Shown: positions 23,406 to 34,103 of the stretch, piece by piece | Position numbering within the stretch: the first letter of the stretch is position 1 | Layout: every line of letters begins with the position of its first letter | The notes under the pieces: generated by a model | The model's input: the letters and a program-made list of their open reading frames with translations, nothing else | The model's database searches: none | What the model was told of the DNA's origin: nothing | Position numbers and translations under genes: made by a program | Assembly: GCA_039000515.1 (NCBI GenBank) | Contig: JBCFYV010011164.1 | Location: forward strand, 35,298,021-35,362,020 | DNA: 64,000 nucleotides | Reading direction: 5' to 3' | Source of the DNA: Timema cristinae | Taxonomy: Eukaryota; Arthropoda; Insecta; Phasmatodea; Timematidae

Positions 23406-23690
23406 ATATTATTATTATTATTATTAGCACAACGTCTTACTACCGTTCGGGTTATACGCACTTACGCTAATGTGTAATGGCAGGGTGATTGTGAGATTAA
23501 ATGGAGGACCTACAGTTTAACGTGGAATCCGAACCACGGTGGAGGCCTGGCATCTTCACATTCACAAGATATCTTGTCAGAGGTGAAGGAAGGGTTCGGT
23601 AATCAGATCAATCTGTGCCGGGACCGAGAATTGACCCCGGACTTCCAGCACAGAGGTCTGACACCTTACCCCTAGACCGCCAGGTCACCA
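23406..23690 (-). repeat. SINE-A, full length, abutting the previous copy
   Basis: It begins immediately after the right-hand TSD of the copy at 23223 and shares that copy's unusual 'gcacaacgtc' tail and 'gattaaatgg' body variants. It runs to the head 'agaccgccaggtcacc'. The hairpin is short by one base (taccgttcggg). The flanking AGAAAGATA / AGAAGTAAGATA are similar but not a clean duplication. Confidence 0.88.
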
Positions 23691-23773
23691 AGAAGTAAGA
23701 TAGAAAATAGCACCAATGCAATAGGTTGTGTTTATTTAAAAGTTACTCTTTCTTACTAATTATATTAAATTAT

Positions 23774-24020
23774 CACCCACTTCGGTGGACACGTGGTCAA
23801 ATGCGCTACTCTTGCATTAGATTTGATTTCCGATGACAGGGAGAGTGGGGTTCTAATCCCAGTTGGGTGTACTCAATGTGATTTAAAAAATATTTTTCCA
23901 CTCTCCCTCTACGCAAACGCGAGTACACTTCATTTAAATATAGCCTTCCTAATCCCTAAAATTGCTAGCGTAATTAGTACATAGGCGTATAGCTCAACAG
24001 ATAGTAAGACGCGGTGCTAA
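23774..24020 (+). repeat. SINE-B, full length
   Basis: The head is CCACTTCGGTGGACACGTGG with B box GGGGTTCTAATCCCAG. The body is 'ccactctccctctacgcaaacgcgagtacact' in pieces, then 'cctaatccctaaaattgctagcgtaattagtacat' and the shared tail '...agtaagacgcggtgcta'. The hairpin is degraded (gctcaacagat). Confidence 0.85.
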
Positions 24021-24063
24021 AATTAAATACTTTACTGGTGTCAAACCCGATACTCTTTGGCGT

Positions 24064-24345
24064 TTTTATTATTATTACTATTATTATTATTTATCACCGC
24101 GTCTTACTACCCGTTCGGGTTATACGCTTTAAGTACTAATTACACTAATGGATTAGGAATTGGGAAGGTTTAATTAGAGGAAGTGAACCCACATTTGCGT
24201 GGAGGGGGAGTGGAAAATCATTTAGGAACACCCCCCACCCCAGTTCACCCGATCTAGATTCGAACCTTGATCTCCCCGTCCTCAGCAGTCGAGCTCAACA
24301 CGACTAGCGCGTTAAGCCAACTTCGCTACCAAGGCGGGTCTTTGG
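24064..24345 (-). repeat. SINE-B, full length, minus
   Basis: (TTA)n is followed by CACCGCGTCTTACTACCCG, the intact ACCCGTTCGGGT hairpin, body 'ccacatttgcgtggaggggga'-type sequence, reversed B box (gattcgaacct) and the complete head ending 'gctaccaaggcggg'. This is one of the best-preserved SINE-B copies. It shows that the family can also carry a (TTA)n tail like SINE-A. Confidence 0.88.
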
Positions 24346-25395
24346 CTTGTTACTTAGCTCTCTAATCACTCAGCGATGAGGGCGCGTTAAACATAGATGA
24401 ATGTCATATTGACGTTTGCAAACCAAAATAAATTAGTACGCTTAACAAAATAATAGTTAAATTGTATTTCTATTTATTTGTATTACAAACGCAATTTGGT
24501 ACCATTAGTTAAATAAACATAACACACTACCAGAATCAATTGAATGTCTACTTTAAATTATTGATTACAACATACTAACCGCTAGGTATTTGTAAACTAT
24601 TACATGATTAATTAATTGCTTACTAAAACTAATCAAATCAAGTTTAGTCTAAATATTAGTATGCAAAGTAATTTGATTTATGTTCTGAATAAACTATGTT
24701 TACTAGTTCAATTTACTGGTTAGACTATTAATTTACCTAGCCCATAAAACTAGCTTATATTTACATATATAGTATAGTCACATTCAAATAAAAATTGAAC
24801 TTTAAGAAAATAAAAGGCTGCTCCAGAAAAATATAACAAATAATATAATTATATTTATGAGTTAATAATTAGTGGGTGCGGGGCTAAGTTATGATATTTT
24901 TAGAGTATCTATGTAAGCTATGATGAATTAACACTGCAGCACCAATATAAATTATGACGGGGTCTATAGGCATATTTATTGTATAATAGTATACATTAAC
25001 CTATAATTTAAAAACTAAATGAATGAAGTATATGCATTTTCTGGCTGTTTTGACATTTAAATATTAATACCTAATGTTTAAATATTGATTTTATATTATA
25101 AATTATAAAAATATATAAAATATTTTTAAGATAGTATAGCATGGGAATTACTCGCAGGATTTATCGTATGGTTTATTGCATCATTTGATGCGCATTGCAC
25201 TTGGTCATCTTTGACAAGGAGATCGACTTTGAAAAGCTAATTATTGAGGGTGGGTTGTAAATGGGCTTAAGAGACAATATATTTGCACAATTTCCAATAA
25301 TTTTAGCGCATTGAATAATTTAGGCATACTAATTCATTATTTAACAACAATGTTATTAACGATTTTGTACAAGACATAAAGTTTGTAAAAGTCAC
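24346..25395. other. AT-rich DNA, nothing recognised
   Basis: No gene, SINE box or inverted terminus was seen. Confidence 0.5.
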
Positions 25396-25399
25396 TTAG

Positions 25400-25560
25400 A
25401 GTAAATGTACTCTCATTAGCATGAAGAGAGGATTGGAAATTCATAGTCATAAATCATGTGTAGAAATCCACTCACAGTTAACCTGGGAAAGATTTAAATC
25501 TTGATCTCCTCAACACTGAAAATCAGCTCTATTGCAAGCCTAAAACCTAAGAACATGTGA
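25400..25560 (-). repeat. SINE-B-like fragment, minus
   Basis: Weakly preserved reversed order 'gtgtagaaatccactcacagttaacctgg' (in pieces) and 'atctcctcaacactg' recalls the SINE-B head region. The boundaries are approximate. Confidence 0.4.
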
Positions 25561-25629
25561 CCACAGGCGTGGGTTTTAAATTTGCTTTCCTAGGTCAAAT
25601 TAATTATTTTAACAGCTTTTTGTTACCTG

Positions 25630-25830
25630 TATGATCTATACGTAGGTTACTCTAATGTGGTAAGGAAGAGGATAAACAATCTATAGTAAGGGTAACCGCA
25701 TTTAAGTAGAGGGAAAGTGGGAAGCCATATAGGAAAAGACACCTTTGTAAAATTTGGCCTGTGGCCAGGATTCGAGCCCGGATCTCCAGGACACTGGCAA
25801 ACCAAACTAAATGAGTTTGACATTTAGACA
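25630..25830 (-). repeat. SINE-B, minus, without tail
   Basis: The reversed body 'aaccgcatttaagtagagggaaagtgggaa' in pieces is followed by 'ccaggattcgagcccggatctcc' (reversed B box) and a head-like region. The shared 3' tail is lost. Confidence 0.65.
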
Positions 25831-26264
25831 GAGTGCCTCTAAGTTAATTAGGTATACCAATACAACCTAGTGCATAAAAATCTCGCGTCCAACCTCCAAA
25901 TTAATTAAAAAACATACTAATTTAAAACTGATACACTTTTTTTTATGTAACAGAGTTTACATCTCCACTTCATAAATACTCAACAAGAGCTTAGTCTTGT
26001 TGGATCAAACAACCTTTATATTGCTAAGAATCATATTTTTACCCCAACTCTTATATTTTTTTAATGCCATTCTTTGTCTCTTTTCCGCATGTCCTCCCCC
26101 TTTTTTATTTTCCTTCTTTAACACTTTAATTCGCATCTTCTTTCGACGGCAAACTAATTGAGTAGACAGGCTTTAAATCCTTTTATATAAGGTTGTGTAT
26201 GTTATTTTTTATTTTATTATTTGTAGTGATTAGGGTTGTTACAGGGAAGTGACAGCCTTATTAA

Positions 26265-26480
26265 TTTGACGGAGTATGTTGAGAGGAAAAGGAAGGAATA
26301 AGCGAGGAAGAAGAAAGGGTGAGGGACTTGGGTGGGTAAGGGAGGGGAGGTGACGGGCTATAAGGATTACGTGTTACAAGAGTGGAATGAGGCGTCTGCA
26401 TGGGGAATAAGAGGTTTTTTTTTCTGGGTAGTGTAGGGGAAAGAGGGGTGAGGGGCTGACAGAAAGAACTTTTCAAATGT
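26265..26480. repeat. Purine-rich, G-skewed strand segment
   Basis: About 200 bases of the plus strand are strongly purine-rich with many GGG and GAGG words. The opposite-strand open frame (26261-26476) is accordingly proline/serine-rich and I regard it as a composition artefact. G-quadruplex or triplex formation is possible, but nothing here shows function. Confidence 0.5.
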
Positions 26481-27059
26481 GCGTGAGGGGAAACAGAGAA
26501 TTTGTTTTTATGTGATAGGTTTTGGAGGTCTGTTATTTTGTTTTAGGGGGGAAAATATTGGTCTAATAGAAAAATAGAGCCTACAAGAATCTGTCACTAT
26601 TGTGTATGTGCCGGTTTTTTCGTTGTTTTTTTTTTTAAATTGAGTGAGTCGAAGAGCACGTTTTGAAGAAAACAAAATTCCGACTTAAAAGCTATTAGAA
26701 CAGACACAATATTTAGTCCGCTGGCGTTTCATTAATTGCTGTTAATAAAAGGGGAAGCCCCAATATAATCAATTATATATTTTTTTTGACCATATTGAGA
26801 ATCGAACCTGGAATTTTTAACTTGGTACTTTTTTTTAGTGATCATCCTCAAGCTGAGGGTTATACACATATGAGACTGGCCTGTTCAAATTCAAATAACT
26901 TTAAATTTAGTGACGTGCTGTGTAGTGTTTCCAGGGTAAGCAGAGCTTATTAAAAATGTACCTGTGGTATATTCTTTACCACTTGACCAATCATATCTAG
27001 AATCTGTTCTAAAATATATCTCACTTTGGAAAGTATGTTCGTTACTCTGTGAGCAAGGC

Positions 27060-27200
27060 TCAGATTTTTATGAGTTAATGAGTGAAGAATGACCCTAGGC
27101 TTGGTATGATTACTAAATATTGCAGTGGTAGGAGCATTTGTGTACTACCATAAACCCTAAGGTATTGGGTTCGATTCTTATGTCAAGGTGACATTTTTTC
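27060..27200 (+). repeat. SINE-D copy, diverged
   Basis: The leader 'gagtgaagaatgaccctaggc' is followed by an A-box-like GCAGTGGTAGGAGCATT and a B-box-like TTGGGTTCGATTCTT, then 'aaggtgacattttttc'. It matches the order of the copies at 19340 and 27420. Confidence 0.6.
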
Positions 27201-27419
27201 ATTTTAAAATATGATATTTATATGTGGCTATAATAGTGATTAAAAAAATAATAGCTTGGCTATTTAAACCATGATGACATGCGAATGCGTATTGTTGTTA
27301 TCGTACATTTGAAAGCATGAAGCACTCTCAAGTCAAAAGTGGCTGAACTATCTGATGGCTTACCATCTTAATTGATCACACATTTGTAACCGACGATTTA
27401 CGCACGTCAATTATAGACG

Positions 27420-27545
27420 CTGCCTTAATATATGAGTGAAGAATGAACCCAAGCAAGAGACGACTCCTGGATACCCAGTGATTGGAGCATTGGCATATTA
27501 AGTCAAATGTCACGGGTTCAATTCTCGTTTCCAAGTGTATTTTTT
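27420..27545 (+). repeat. SINE-D copy
   Basis: The leader 'gctgccttaatatatgagtgaagaatgaaccc' (in pieces) and 'gacgactcctgg' precede an A-box-like CCCAGTGATTGGAGCATT and a B box CACGGGTTCAATTCTCG. The 3' end fades into AT-rich sequence. Two SINE-D copies lie within 0.5 kb in the same orientation. Confidence 0.6.
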
Positions 27546-27559
27546 AATTTGAATGATAT

Positions 27560-28130
27560 GATACTATTGAATTAGTCTTAAATTAAAACTAGTTTTCTTT
27601 CGCATTATTATAATTATTTAATTGTGTATATCTCATAAATAGGTCTTGTTGAAGTAAATTTGAACACTATAAATGAATGTCATTATTTTTAACACTTAAA
27701 ATAAATGAACTGTAATTATTTGAAATCAATTTATCACCATAGATATAGTAATTACACTCGTTCGAATAGTGGAATTAAAACTTGTATTGGCTTATGATCT
27801 TAAGTAAATTTGTACTATGTGTTATCATACGACTATTAGTTTGTGAAGTCTATTTTGAATGTCTCCAGTCATCATCATAATCCTCGAGGAATACAGACTT
27901 CATATAGGTTTATCTTGCTCTTGGCCTCTGGGGGGATATTGTCCAATACTAGATTTGGTAGTCTACAAATAGGCTACTCTTATTTTCCCTCTGGGTTGGT
28001 GTTTTAGAAATCTCTTTAGAGAACGTTTGGTTTGTCTAATTTTGAAGCGTATTGTAGCACTTTGGTTTTGTAATTTTGTGTTGTTTTGTGTTTCCTGAAG
28101 ATGTGAATTTCTTAATTATTTTTACTATCC
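27560..28130. other. AT-rich DNA, nothing recognised
   Basis: No structure was identified before the GC-rich island. Confidence 0.5.
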
Positions 28131-29165
28131 TTATTTCAATCTTCCTGTTTTCCTGTAAACAAAAATTTACTTCCGATGTAGGTAGATAATCTGTTTGCAT
28201 TTCGTTTTCTACGGCGCAATGCACACAAAGAGGTCATGGTGCAGACGCGGGCGTTGACGTGAAGCAGGACGTGAACATATTTTAGAGTCCCCTTCATATT
28301 GGGGGTCACGGTGCTCAGGCGTAAGGCACCGGCCCGACCTACGGTGGCCGGGACGTGACCTGGACCCACGCACGTTTAAATAAAAGAGCACTAGACTGTC
28401 TTTGCCACCTTCCGGTACCAACAGATCTCTAAACATCCTGTCGGGGCACCTCCATGGGGTGGCCCCTGGGAAATGTGACGGACGCTGGAGTCCGGCATAT
28501 CTAGGACCCCGATAAGGTCATCTGTGTGTGAGGAAAGAGGCTCCTCGATATGCACTAAGGTTTGGTAGTGCGTACCCGTGTAGCGGGGATAGCTGGTCAG
28601 GGCACTCCTCGAGGTCCCCGCTGGGCTACTCCGGACAGTCGGTCTCAAGAATGGTGCTGAGAGGGCAGCAGGCAAGATAAGGTGATAAAGATAAAGTTCT
28701 GGAGCATAAGAACGAAGGTTGAGGATACGACTGTTCGGAGGCTGAGCTCCTGACTTCCTCGTAATTAGGCGAACACTAGGAGGAACCAATTCCTCCCTCC
28801 ATCCAGTCCCATTGGAGAGGGGGGTGGGGGTTCTCAAGTAACCCAAGCAGGCTGGCATGGAAGGGCTGGTACTGGTTTTTCTGGTGCCCGAGTACCCGGA
28901 ATGGCACTCGTGGACTTCACTCCACTTCCGGTGAAAAGGTCCTGTCCCGATGGGTCAGTGAATGCACTGTTAGGCACATCTGAGCCTAGGTACAGTGTAG
29001 CTGGAAAGCCCTTTTGAGGGTCTCTTCGGGAGTTTTAGTGGATACGAAGGTCCCCTTCATATTTATATATGAGACACTGCTGACTGAGGACTAGGGTAGA
29101 GAGGCGTCACTTCGACGCCTGCACCACGTCATTCGGGAGTCTCAAGTGGGTATGGGAAGCGACTT
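28130..29165 (-). pseudogene. GC-rich island with a broken long minus-strand frame, origin unknown
   Basis: Base composition jumps from AT-rich to clearly GC-rich between about 28205 and 29165. On the minus strand one reading frame runs from 28858 to 28136 with only two stops, near 28391 and 28376. The translation is arginine/serine/proline-rich (for example NSRILNLRSYAPELYLY) and has no domain I can name. A motif near 28228 (TCATGGTGCAG...GACGTGA) recurs inverted near 29108 and 31085. The composition would fit the 5' region of a non-LTR retrotransposon or an older captured gene piece, but I have no diagnostic residue for either. Confidence 0.4.
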
Positions 29166-29208
29166 TTGTGCCCGGACCTTGTGCATGCTTGTTTCAAAAA
29201 TGTGTGCT

Positions 29209-29335
29209 GACATTTAATTTACTACTAACAAAAATTATCCAAAAATGTATGACTAGTAAATTATACTATTGTAATAAAAATGTGCAAGACAAAATCTGGC
29301 AAGCAATCACATCGGAAATAAAAGAAACATGTAAG
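29209..29335 (+). pseudogene. MADF-domain-like fragment of the Harbinger accessory protein
   Basis: The frame contains KLYYCNKNVQDKIWQAITSE followed by IKET, which matches the central MADF pattern (asparagine/lysine-rich loop, then a helix with W and I three or four residues apart). Just after IKET the sequence reads CATGTAAGC, a plausible 5' splice donor. The upstream part (VLTFNLLLTKIIQKC) could be the first MADF helix. The fragment is short and the identification is by pattern only. It would be the N-terminal exon of the protein whose BESS motif lies at 30.3 kb. Confidence 0.5.
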
Positions 29336-29507
29336 CTTTTAATAAGTTTTATTGGGCATACAATTTTAACGGGATTTAACAGGTATTTTCAACCGTTTGC
29401 AAGGAATCTGAATCTTTCAATTATTTACACAATATCTAAGTTATCTTTAAATTGAATTGGTGCTCGTTATTTGAAGTAGTTATTTTAAGAGATACTCTAT
29501 GATTTAT

Positions 29508-30105
29508 TGCAGAGTTCCTCTTCTTTGTTCATGGGTGTTCTGACTAAAGCATTCTTGATTTGGGGTCTTGAAAATGTTCCACCACATTTCCGAATGACAG
29601 TATGCAATATACACATTTATTTTATAATTCTATCAACTTTATAAGGGTTGCAACTAATGGGCGTATACAGTGCTTTAAATTTAGGTGTTAACATACCAAA
29701 GGCACATTAAATGGATTTTCACCCCCTTGACAATTTGTTGTTAAATATACTCTGGTCATCCGTTAATTAGTTCTGAGAAATAGCCTTCATCACATTTCTT
29801 TGAAGTGGAAGTAATACTTTGCCACAAAATAAAAAAGGAATATTTTGTTTCTCCGGGCAATGAAACAAAATCTTGTAAATGGAGGGTCTCTTTGGCCCAT
29901 AATTTTTCCAAAATGTCCAAACTTGAAATGAACGTCCATCTCTATCCACATTCAAAAATGAGCCATCAGTATGCACTTCTGCTAACAATACTATTGAAAA
30001 GAACCCTTTTTAATTTACAAAGCTGGAACCTGAATTTTGTGGAGCTTTGATTCTAATATGTTTACCATCAGTAAATTCCTCAACGTGTAGAAACTATTAG
30101 TTACT
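29508..30105 (-). pseudogene. PIF/Harbinger (HARBI1-like) transposase, C-terminal half, decayed
   Basis: From 30105 downwards the minus strand reads HVEEFTDGKHIRIKAPQNSG, then SSFVN, a stop, KGFFSIVLLAEVHTDGSF, NVDRDGRSF, then NIPFLFCGKVLLPLQ, LTDDQSIFNNKLSRG, GMLTPKFKALYTPI, CILHTVIRKCGG. This is the canonical order of PIF/Harbinger DDE transposases: DGKHV-RI with the first catalytic Asp, NSGS, KxFFSIVLLA and the second Asp block, the PYxxVGDxAFPL-like third block, the LSRAR segment and the C-terminal LHN-like segment. The expected VGDEAFPL carries changes here (CGKVLLPL), removing acidic residues. Stops and at least two frameshifts make it inactive. Confidence 0.85.
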
Positions 30106-30144
30106 TTGAGCCATTTTTCGGTAGTGGGTGGAATACCTTTCCAT

Positions 30145-30685
30145 CAGAAGCCAAGAATTATGAGAAGAAAAAGAATCCTACAATGATCGATGTAAACAAA
30201 ACTGCTCTTGAGAACTTTACAAAAAAAAAATGACAAATACCCATTTAATGCCAAGGAAAGACAATCCAATTGACTCAGAAATGGCGTTTTTACAAATCTG
30301 TTACCAAACATGAAAGTAATGACCGATAATCAAAAACGAAGATTTAAAATTGGAATCCTAAATTTAGCAGATCAAATTTTCGAGGGAAGTTCTACTACAC
30401 ATTCCTCAATTAACTCTATGACACTATGGACAAGAAGTAGTCATCCTCAGAGCAGGGAAGAGAGTGTTCCCAGATTGATTAGTTCTATGAGTTTAAAAAA
30501 CAAACCACACAGCTCCAACTTATGAAATTTCGCAGTCATTTTCTCCAATCAGCACTGCTTCGTCTCAACTGGCTCATGGCGGCTATGCCAATGTGCAATC
30601 TATTCAAGAAAAATCTATGTTGAATGAAGATATGACTAAGACACGAAATAATACAGAAAGGGATTATAATTATTTAAGTAGGCCC
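30145..30685 (+). pseudogene. BESS-motif-containing fragment of the Harbinger accessory protein
   Basis: DSEMAFLQICYQ, a one-base frameshift, then MKVMTDNQKRRFKIGILNLA and DQIF reproduces the BESS motif (acidic start, F-L-x-L, MK-x-(L/M), RxKFKxxxLxLxDx). Upstream codons EAKNYEKKKNPTMID look like a MADF-BESS linker. Downstream the coding frame shifts again to APTYEISQSFSPISTASSQ and continues to a stop at about 30686. BESS motifs mediate protein-protein contacts in MADF proteins. Two frameshifts show that this copy is dead. Confidence 0.65.
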
Positions 30686-30718
30686 TAAATATATAACTTC
30701 GTAACAAAATGTAAACAT

Positions 30719-31000
30719 TCAAAAATGTATATGATTGATTACTACAATATCATAAAAATAAAAGCAAATTTTTAAACACGACTTTTTACTTACCTCATTG
30801 TTATCAAAAGTCTTTTCTCGGGACAGATATATACTCTCCAATTTATAGCTTGTTTTTGAAGGCTGTCTTTCAGTTTTTCCAATATAATAAAAAAAACATT
30901 GTTGAGACATTCTATATAAGTTCTGGAAGCGTTCAGGATACATGTTTAATTCTTTCATTACGTCAAAAATTCCATATTATTTTCTTTCCTTTTTTAATCA
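30719..31000 (-). pseudogene. PIF/Harbinger transposase, N-terminal exon, decayed
   Basis: The minus strand encodes YGIFDVMKELNMYPERFQNL followed by YRMSQQCFFYYI, matching the N-terminal helical segment of PIF/Harbinger transposases (L...D.ERF..YFRMS...F..LL). A GAG-GTAAGT splice-donor consensus follows at about 30793 (after TFDNNE), suggesting an exon end. The segment between this exon and the DGKH block (normally around 100 residues) is not visible in the intervening 0.7 kb, which instead carries the BESS piece on the other strand. Confidence 0.65.
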
Positions 31001-31119
31001 CAACTGATGAACACAAAGTATTATCTGCCTTTGAGTATTGGCTAGTTGTACCAAAGTACCTTCTATATACTTAGATCACGTCACGTCCGACACCTGCGCC
31101 ATGATCTTACTCTGTGATT

Positions 31120-31890
31120 TGCACCGAGGATTATACATTTAGCTGACATATGTTAGTGTTAAAATTGCTGAAGTGTTTGTCATTTTCAACCTGGTTGTTC
31201 TTTGTTCGTAACTTGGTTTTATAAATTTATTTAATAATCCTTACATTTTTAAAAACTTGATAATTTTTCATTTAATATCTTTCCCATCCTCATATGATAC
31301 AAGATAACTAGACTTTATATTAGGGTCTACTTATAATACTTTGTTCTAAGTTTCTCTCTGTACAAGTTCTCGTCATAAGAAATTCAAAGTCTGGAAACTG
31401 CTGCAAGAAATTTTCGTTTCAGTAGCTTTAAAATGTTATTCAATGTGTATGTTCCCCTTCGAGATTGTCATATGTGTCAGATATGGTTATGTGCGCATCG
31501 GCCTATAATAATGTATTTTATTTATCGGACCCAGGTTCCTTTACCGTATATTCTATTCCATTTCCGTACACACTAAATTCTGTAGGTGAAATAAGTCATC
31601 CCTGCCCAACTCCTTCGTTTATTTATTTTGTAGATTGTATGGTATCACTTAACTTTATCTTTATTTCATTATTATAAATTATTATTCTATAGGGTTTTGT
31701 AGTAAGAGACTTGGTATGTTTCGTACTACTTACTTCTTCTTTGAATGATAATAATATTGTGCGTCTGGGCTACCTACATCAGTCGTAGTCCAGTAGTGGA
31801 AAGATTAGCCTGTATTAATGTACAGTTCCTAGAAAACTCCCGAATGTACTAATCATACATATTTTCCGTGAAAGCTCTTTCCATGTCCCG
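31120..31890. other. AT-rich DNA, nothing recognised
   Basis: A 70-codon frame at 31465-31677 has no recognisable domain. The stretch from 31740 on may be the far end of the SINE-E body. Confidence 0.4.
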
Positions 31891-31899
31891 ATGATATGA

Positions 31900-32258
31900 G
31901 GTAATGGTGATAGAGAGTATGAGAGTGTGGAACCAGTGGAAACACTTTGGGTGGTATGCAAGAACGTTAGTGAATGTTTAGTGGATCAATAGTGTGGTCC
32001 CGAGCATATTATCGATCCACCTTTTAACCTATGATGACGCAAGCAAACCAAAGCTAGTGTTCTCTTGGCATACACTTAGTCAAGTTCTTGCACATGGCCT
32101 TCAAACCCAACTTAAGCCTGATTAACCAAACCCTGGTGAGCATTGAGGTAGTACCCTCTCGGGAAAAATACGTAAGGTACCAGCTGGGAACTGAGCCCGG
32201 GACCCCTAGGTTTGTAGTAAGGTGCACTAACCATTACAACACATCACGAGGCCGGTTA
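31900..32258 (-). repeat. SINE-E copy, minus, with long body
   Basis: The reversed head at 32175-32258 (ccagctgggaactgagcccgg in pieces; 'gtgcactaaccattacaacac') matches the copy at 11036. Body words 'aacttaagcctgatt' and 'ccctctcgggaaaaata' are shared. The left limit is uncertain because only the head-proximal 180 bp can be compared. Confidence 0.6.
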
Positions 32259-32278
32259 ATATTTTAAATGATATCTTT

Positions 32279-32283
<5 letters not shown>

Positions 32284-32321
<38 letters not shown>

Positions 32322-32356
32322 GTCTATTAGCCCCACGTCTTTCTAACTGTTCATGT
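32284..32356. repeat. (GT)n microsatellite joined to a shared-SINE-tail fragment
   Basis: About 16 GT units (32284-32320) run into 'ctattagccccacgtctttctaactgttcatgttatacgc' (in pieces), a diverged reversed copy of the SINE-A/B 3' tail with no body behind it. Confidence 0.7.
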
Positions 32357-32359
32357 TAT

Positions 32360-33620
32360 ACGCTTTTGAATAATTAAGATATTTCTAACAAATCTAAAGC
32401 TTTTAAAAAATCTAAAGTTGCCAAAATTGTATTTCTAAATTAAACTCTTTTCTTTGTTATATTAGATGTTTAAGAGTAAAAACATCACTATTTCAAGTTA
32501 TTTGCATTCTAAATCCATGAAGACATTCAAGAAGAAATTATTTTATGAATATTTTCATTTTTTATTTTTAACAATATACTATATATTATATGTTGAAAGT
32601 GTTTAAAAGGCTCATTCCTCCAGCTAACAACAAATCACTCACTCTTATACTAATATTTCTTGAAAGCGACTATACGCTGTCCATAACATTGGTTTAATTA
32701 TGCCATTAGAACAAATTAAATCCAACACAAAAGCGTCAAGACTAACAGTTTGATGAGGGTAGAGAAACAAGTTTGATGGTTTTAAAAACGACCAAGCTGT
32801 CAGTTGTTGTTAGACAAGAAATCAGATACACGACGTCCTATTAGCAAGACCATGTTTTGATAGTTTAACAAGTCTAAACACGTCCTGAATACATTAATAA
32901 AATCATAAAAACGAACAAATGTTAGCTTACCTCAAATCCAATGAGTGATATTTTGTTTTTTATCTGCATCATAGACACACTAGAGTTTGGCCATGCATCG
33001 CATCTTAAACTTTTTTTTTTAAATATATATAAATGGATCATCGGTTTAGTATTTTTTTTTGTGTGCATTTAAAATATATTTTTCAATGTTTTCATTCAGC
33101 TCATTAACTTATCTGACACTTAAGAAGATGTTTATATTTATTGATTAAAGCTGAGAAAAATACATTTATTAATTAATGATGAATTATTTATGAATTGATG
33201 ACATATTTCAATTGTGTTTTGTATAATTTGATTAACAAGAACTTTAATAGGAGGGTTTCACTAATCTGTTTGTCTTATTTATTTAAAAAGGGATGCAATC
33301 TATTTGTGAATGGGCCTACCATTGACTAAATTTGCTAGAAGTAATTTATTTGTGTCAAGCTAATCAATAATAAATAATTTATTCTTTTCATTTACTCATT
33401 ATAATAGTAACTGGACTTTTTTTTCTAATTTCTAAAATCTATTCATTTAAATGCTGAAAGATTAATTTAATATTATTAGTTTACAGGCATTGACACTTGG
33501 TATTAAAACCAATAATATTTGAAAACTTTTATCTAGCCACTAGTTTTTCATGTAGGTACAACATTTAAAACAAAGGTATCTTTTTAATCTATAACTTATA
33601 TGTCAAAATGCAAGAAAAAT
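32360..33620. other. AT-rich DNA, nothing recognised
   Basis: No gene or repeat structure was seen. Confidence 0.5.
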
Positions 33621-33624
33621 TACT

Positions 33625-33835
33625 TACATTCGTGCCAGTGATCACGCGGCCAAAGGTGTTAGTCTCGTCTAGTTTCCCCTGGAGGTTAGAGAACAATCTA
33701 AGAAGAGTTTACTATAGTAATGGTTTATTAATTGTTTTTATTATCTCCCTCCATGTGAATATGAGTATACTTCCTCTAGATATTACCTTCCTCATCTTTA
33801 AATAAAATATGCAGCAGCCAAGACGGGTAGTAAGC
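33625..33835 (+). repeat. SINE-B, degraded
   Basis: Head traces 'cacgcggccaaaggtgttagtctcgtctag', body 'ctccctccatgtgaatatgagtatacttcctctag' (all in pieces) and a tail remnant 'gacgggtagtaagc' fall in the SINE-B order. The B box is lost. Confidence 0.6.
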
Positions 33836-34078
33836 AACAACAATGGGCAGTTGTTAAATAAAAAACCTTACCAGGCATGCTTCGTGGGTTGTTGGTGGAA
33901 TATTAGTTGCGACCATGTTGGTAGCACCTTTTCAAAAATCGGTGCCTGCCTAAAATAAGCAGCAAGGGTTCGCGCACGTCGACGGGTCAAAGCCTCAATT
34001 CTAGCCACTGTAAATAATTTAGAGGACGTTTATTCTGAGCTCGGTCCTGTTTCAGAACTACTAGTATGAAGTATTGTT

Positions 34079-34103
34079 GGTAGGTTAGGTTATGTTAGGT
34101 TAG
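34079..34103. repeat. Short GGTTAG/TTAGG-type repeat patch
   Basis: The patch TAGGTTAGGTTATGTTAGGTTAG is 4-5 imperfect units, seen here in pieces of TTAGGT. An AACCTAACC-like word also occurs near 34550. TTAGG is the usual insect telomere unit and interstitial GGTTAG patches are common in insects. This is weak taxonomic evidence. Confidence 0.6.

Larger units (their letters stand above)
29170..31115. mobile_element. PIF/Harbinger remnant with interleaved transposase and MADF/BESS pieces
   Basis: Four coding remnants alternate in strand. They are a MADF-like piece (plus, 29209-29335), a transposase C-terminal half (minus, 29508-30105), a BESS-containing piece (plus, 30145-30685) and a transposase N-terminal piece (minus, 30719-31000). 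PIF/Harbinger elements are known to encode a DDE transposase plus a second DNA-binding protein, which is MADF-type in insects. Their presence together therefore supports one element. The interleaving could reflect overlapping antisense genes with introns or later rearrangement. The outer ends are guesses. No clear TIR or TTA duplication was found. Confidence 0.6.

Noticed and set aside
26261..26476. Proline/serine-rich protein on the minus strand
   Set aside because: The composition is a direct result of the purine-rich opposite strand and there are no other coding signs.
28391..28858. Host gene with a 155-codon open frame
   Set aside because: It is the longest frame in the window but lies in a GC-rich island with stops downstream in the same frame and no recognised domain. 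It is kept only as a broken frame of unknown origin.
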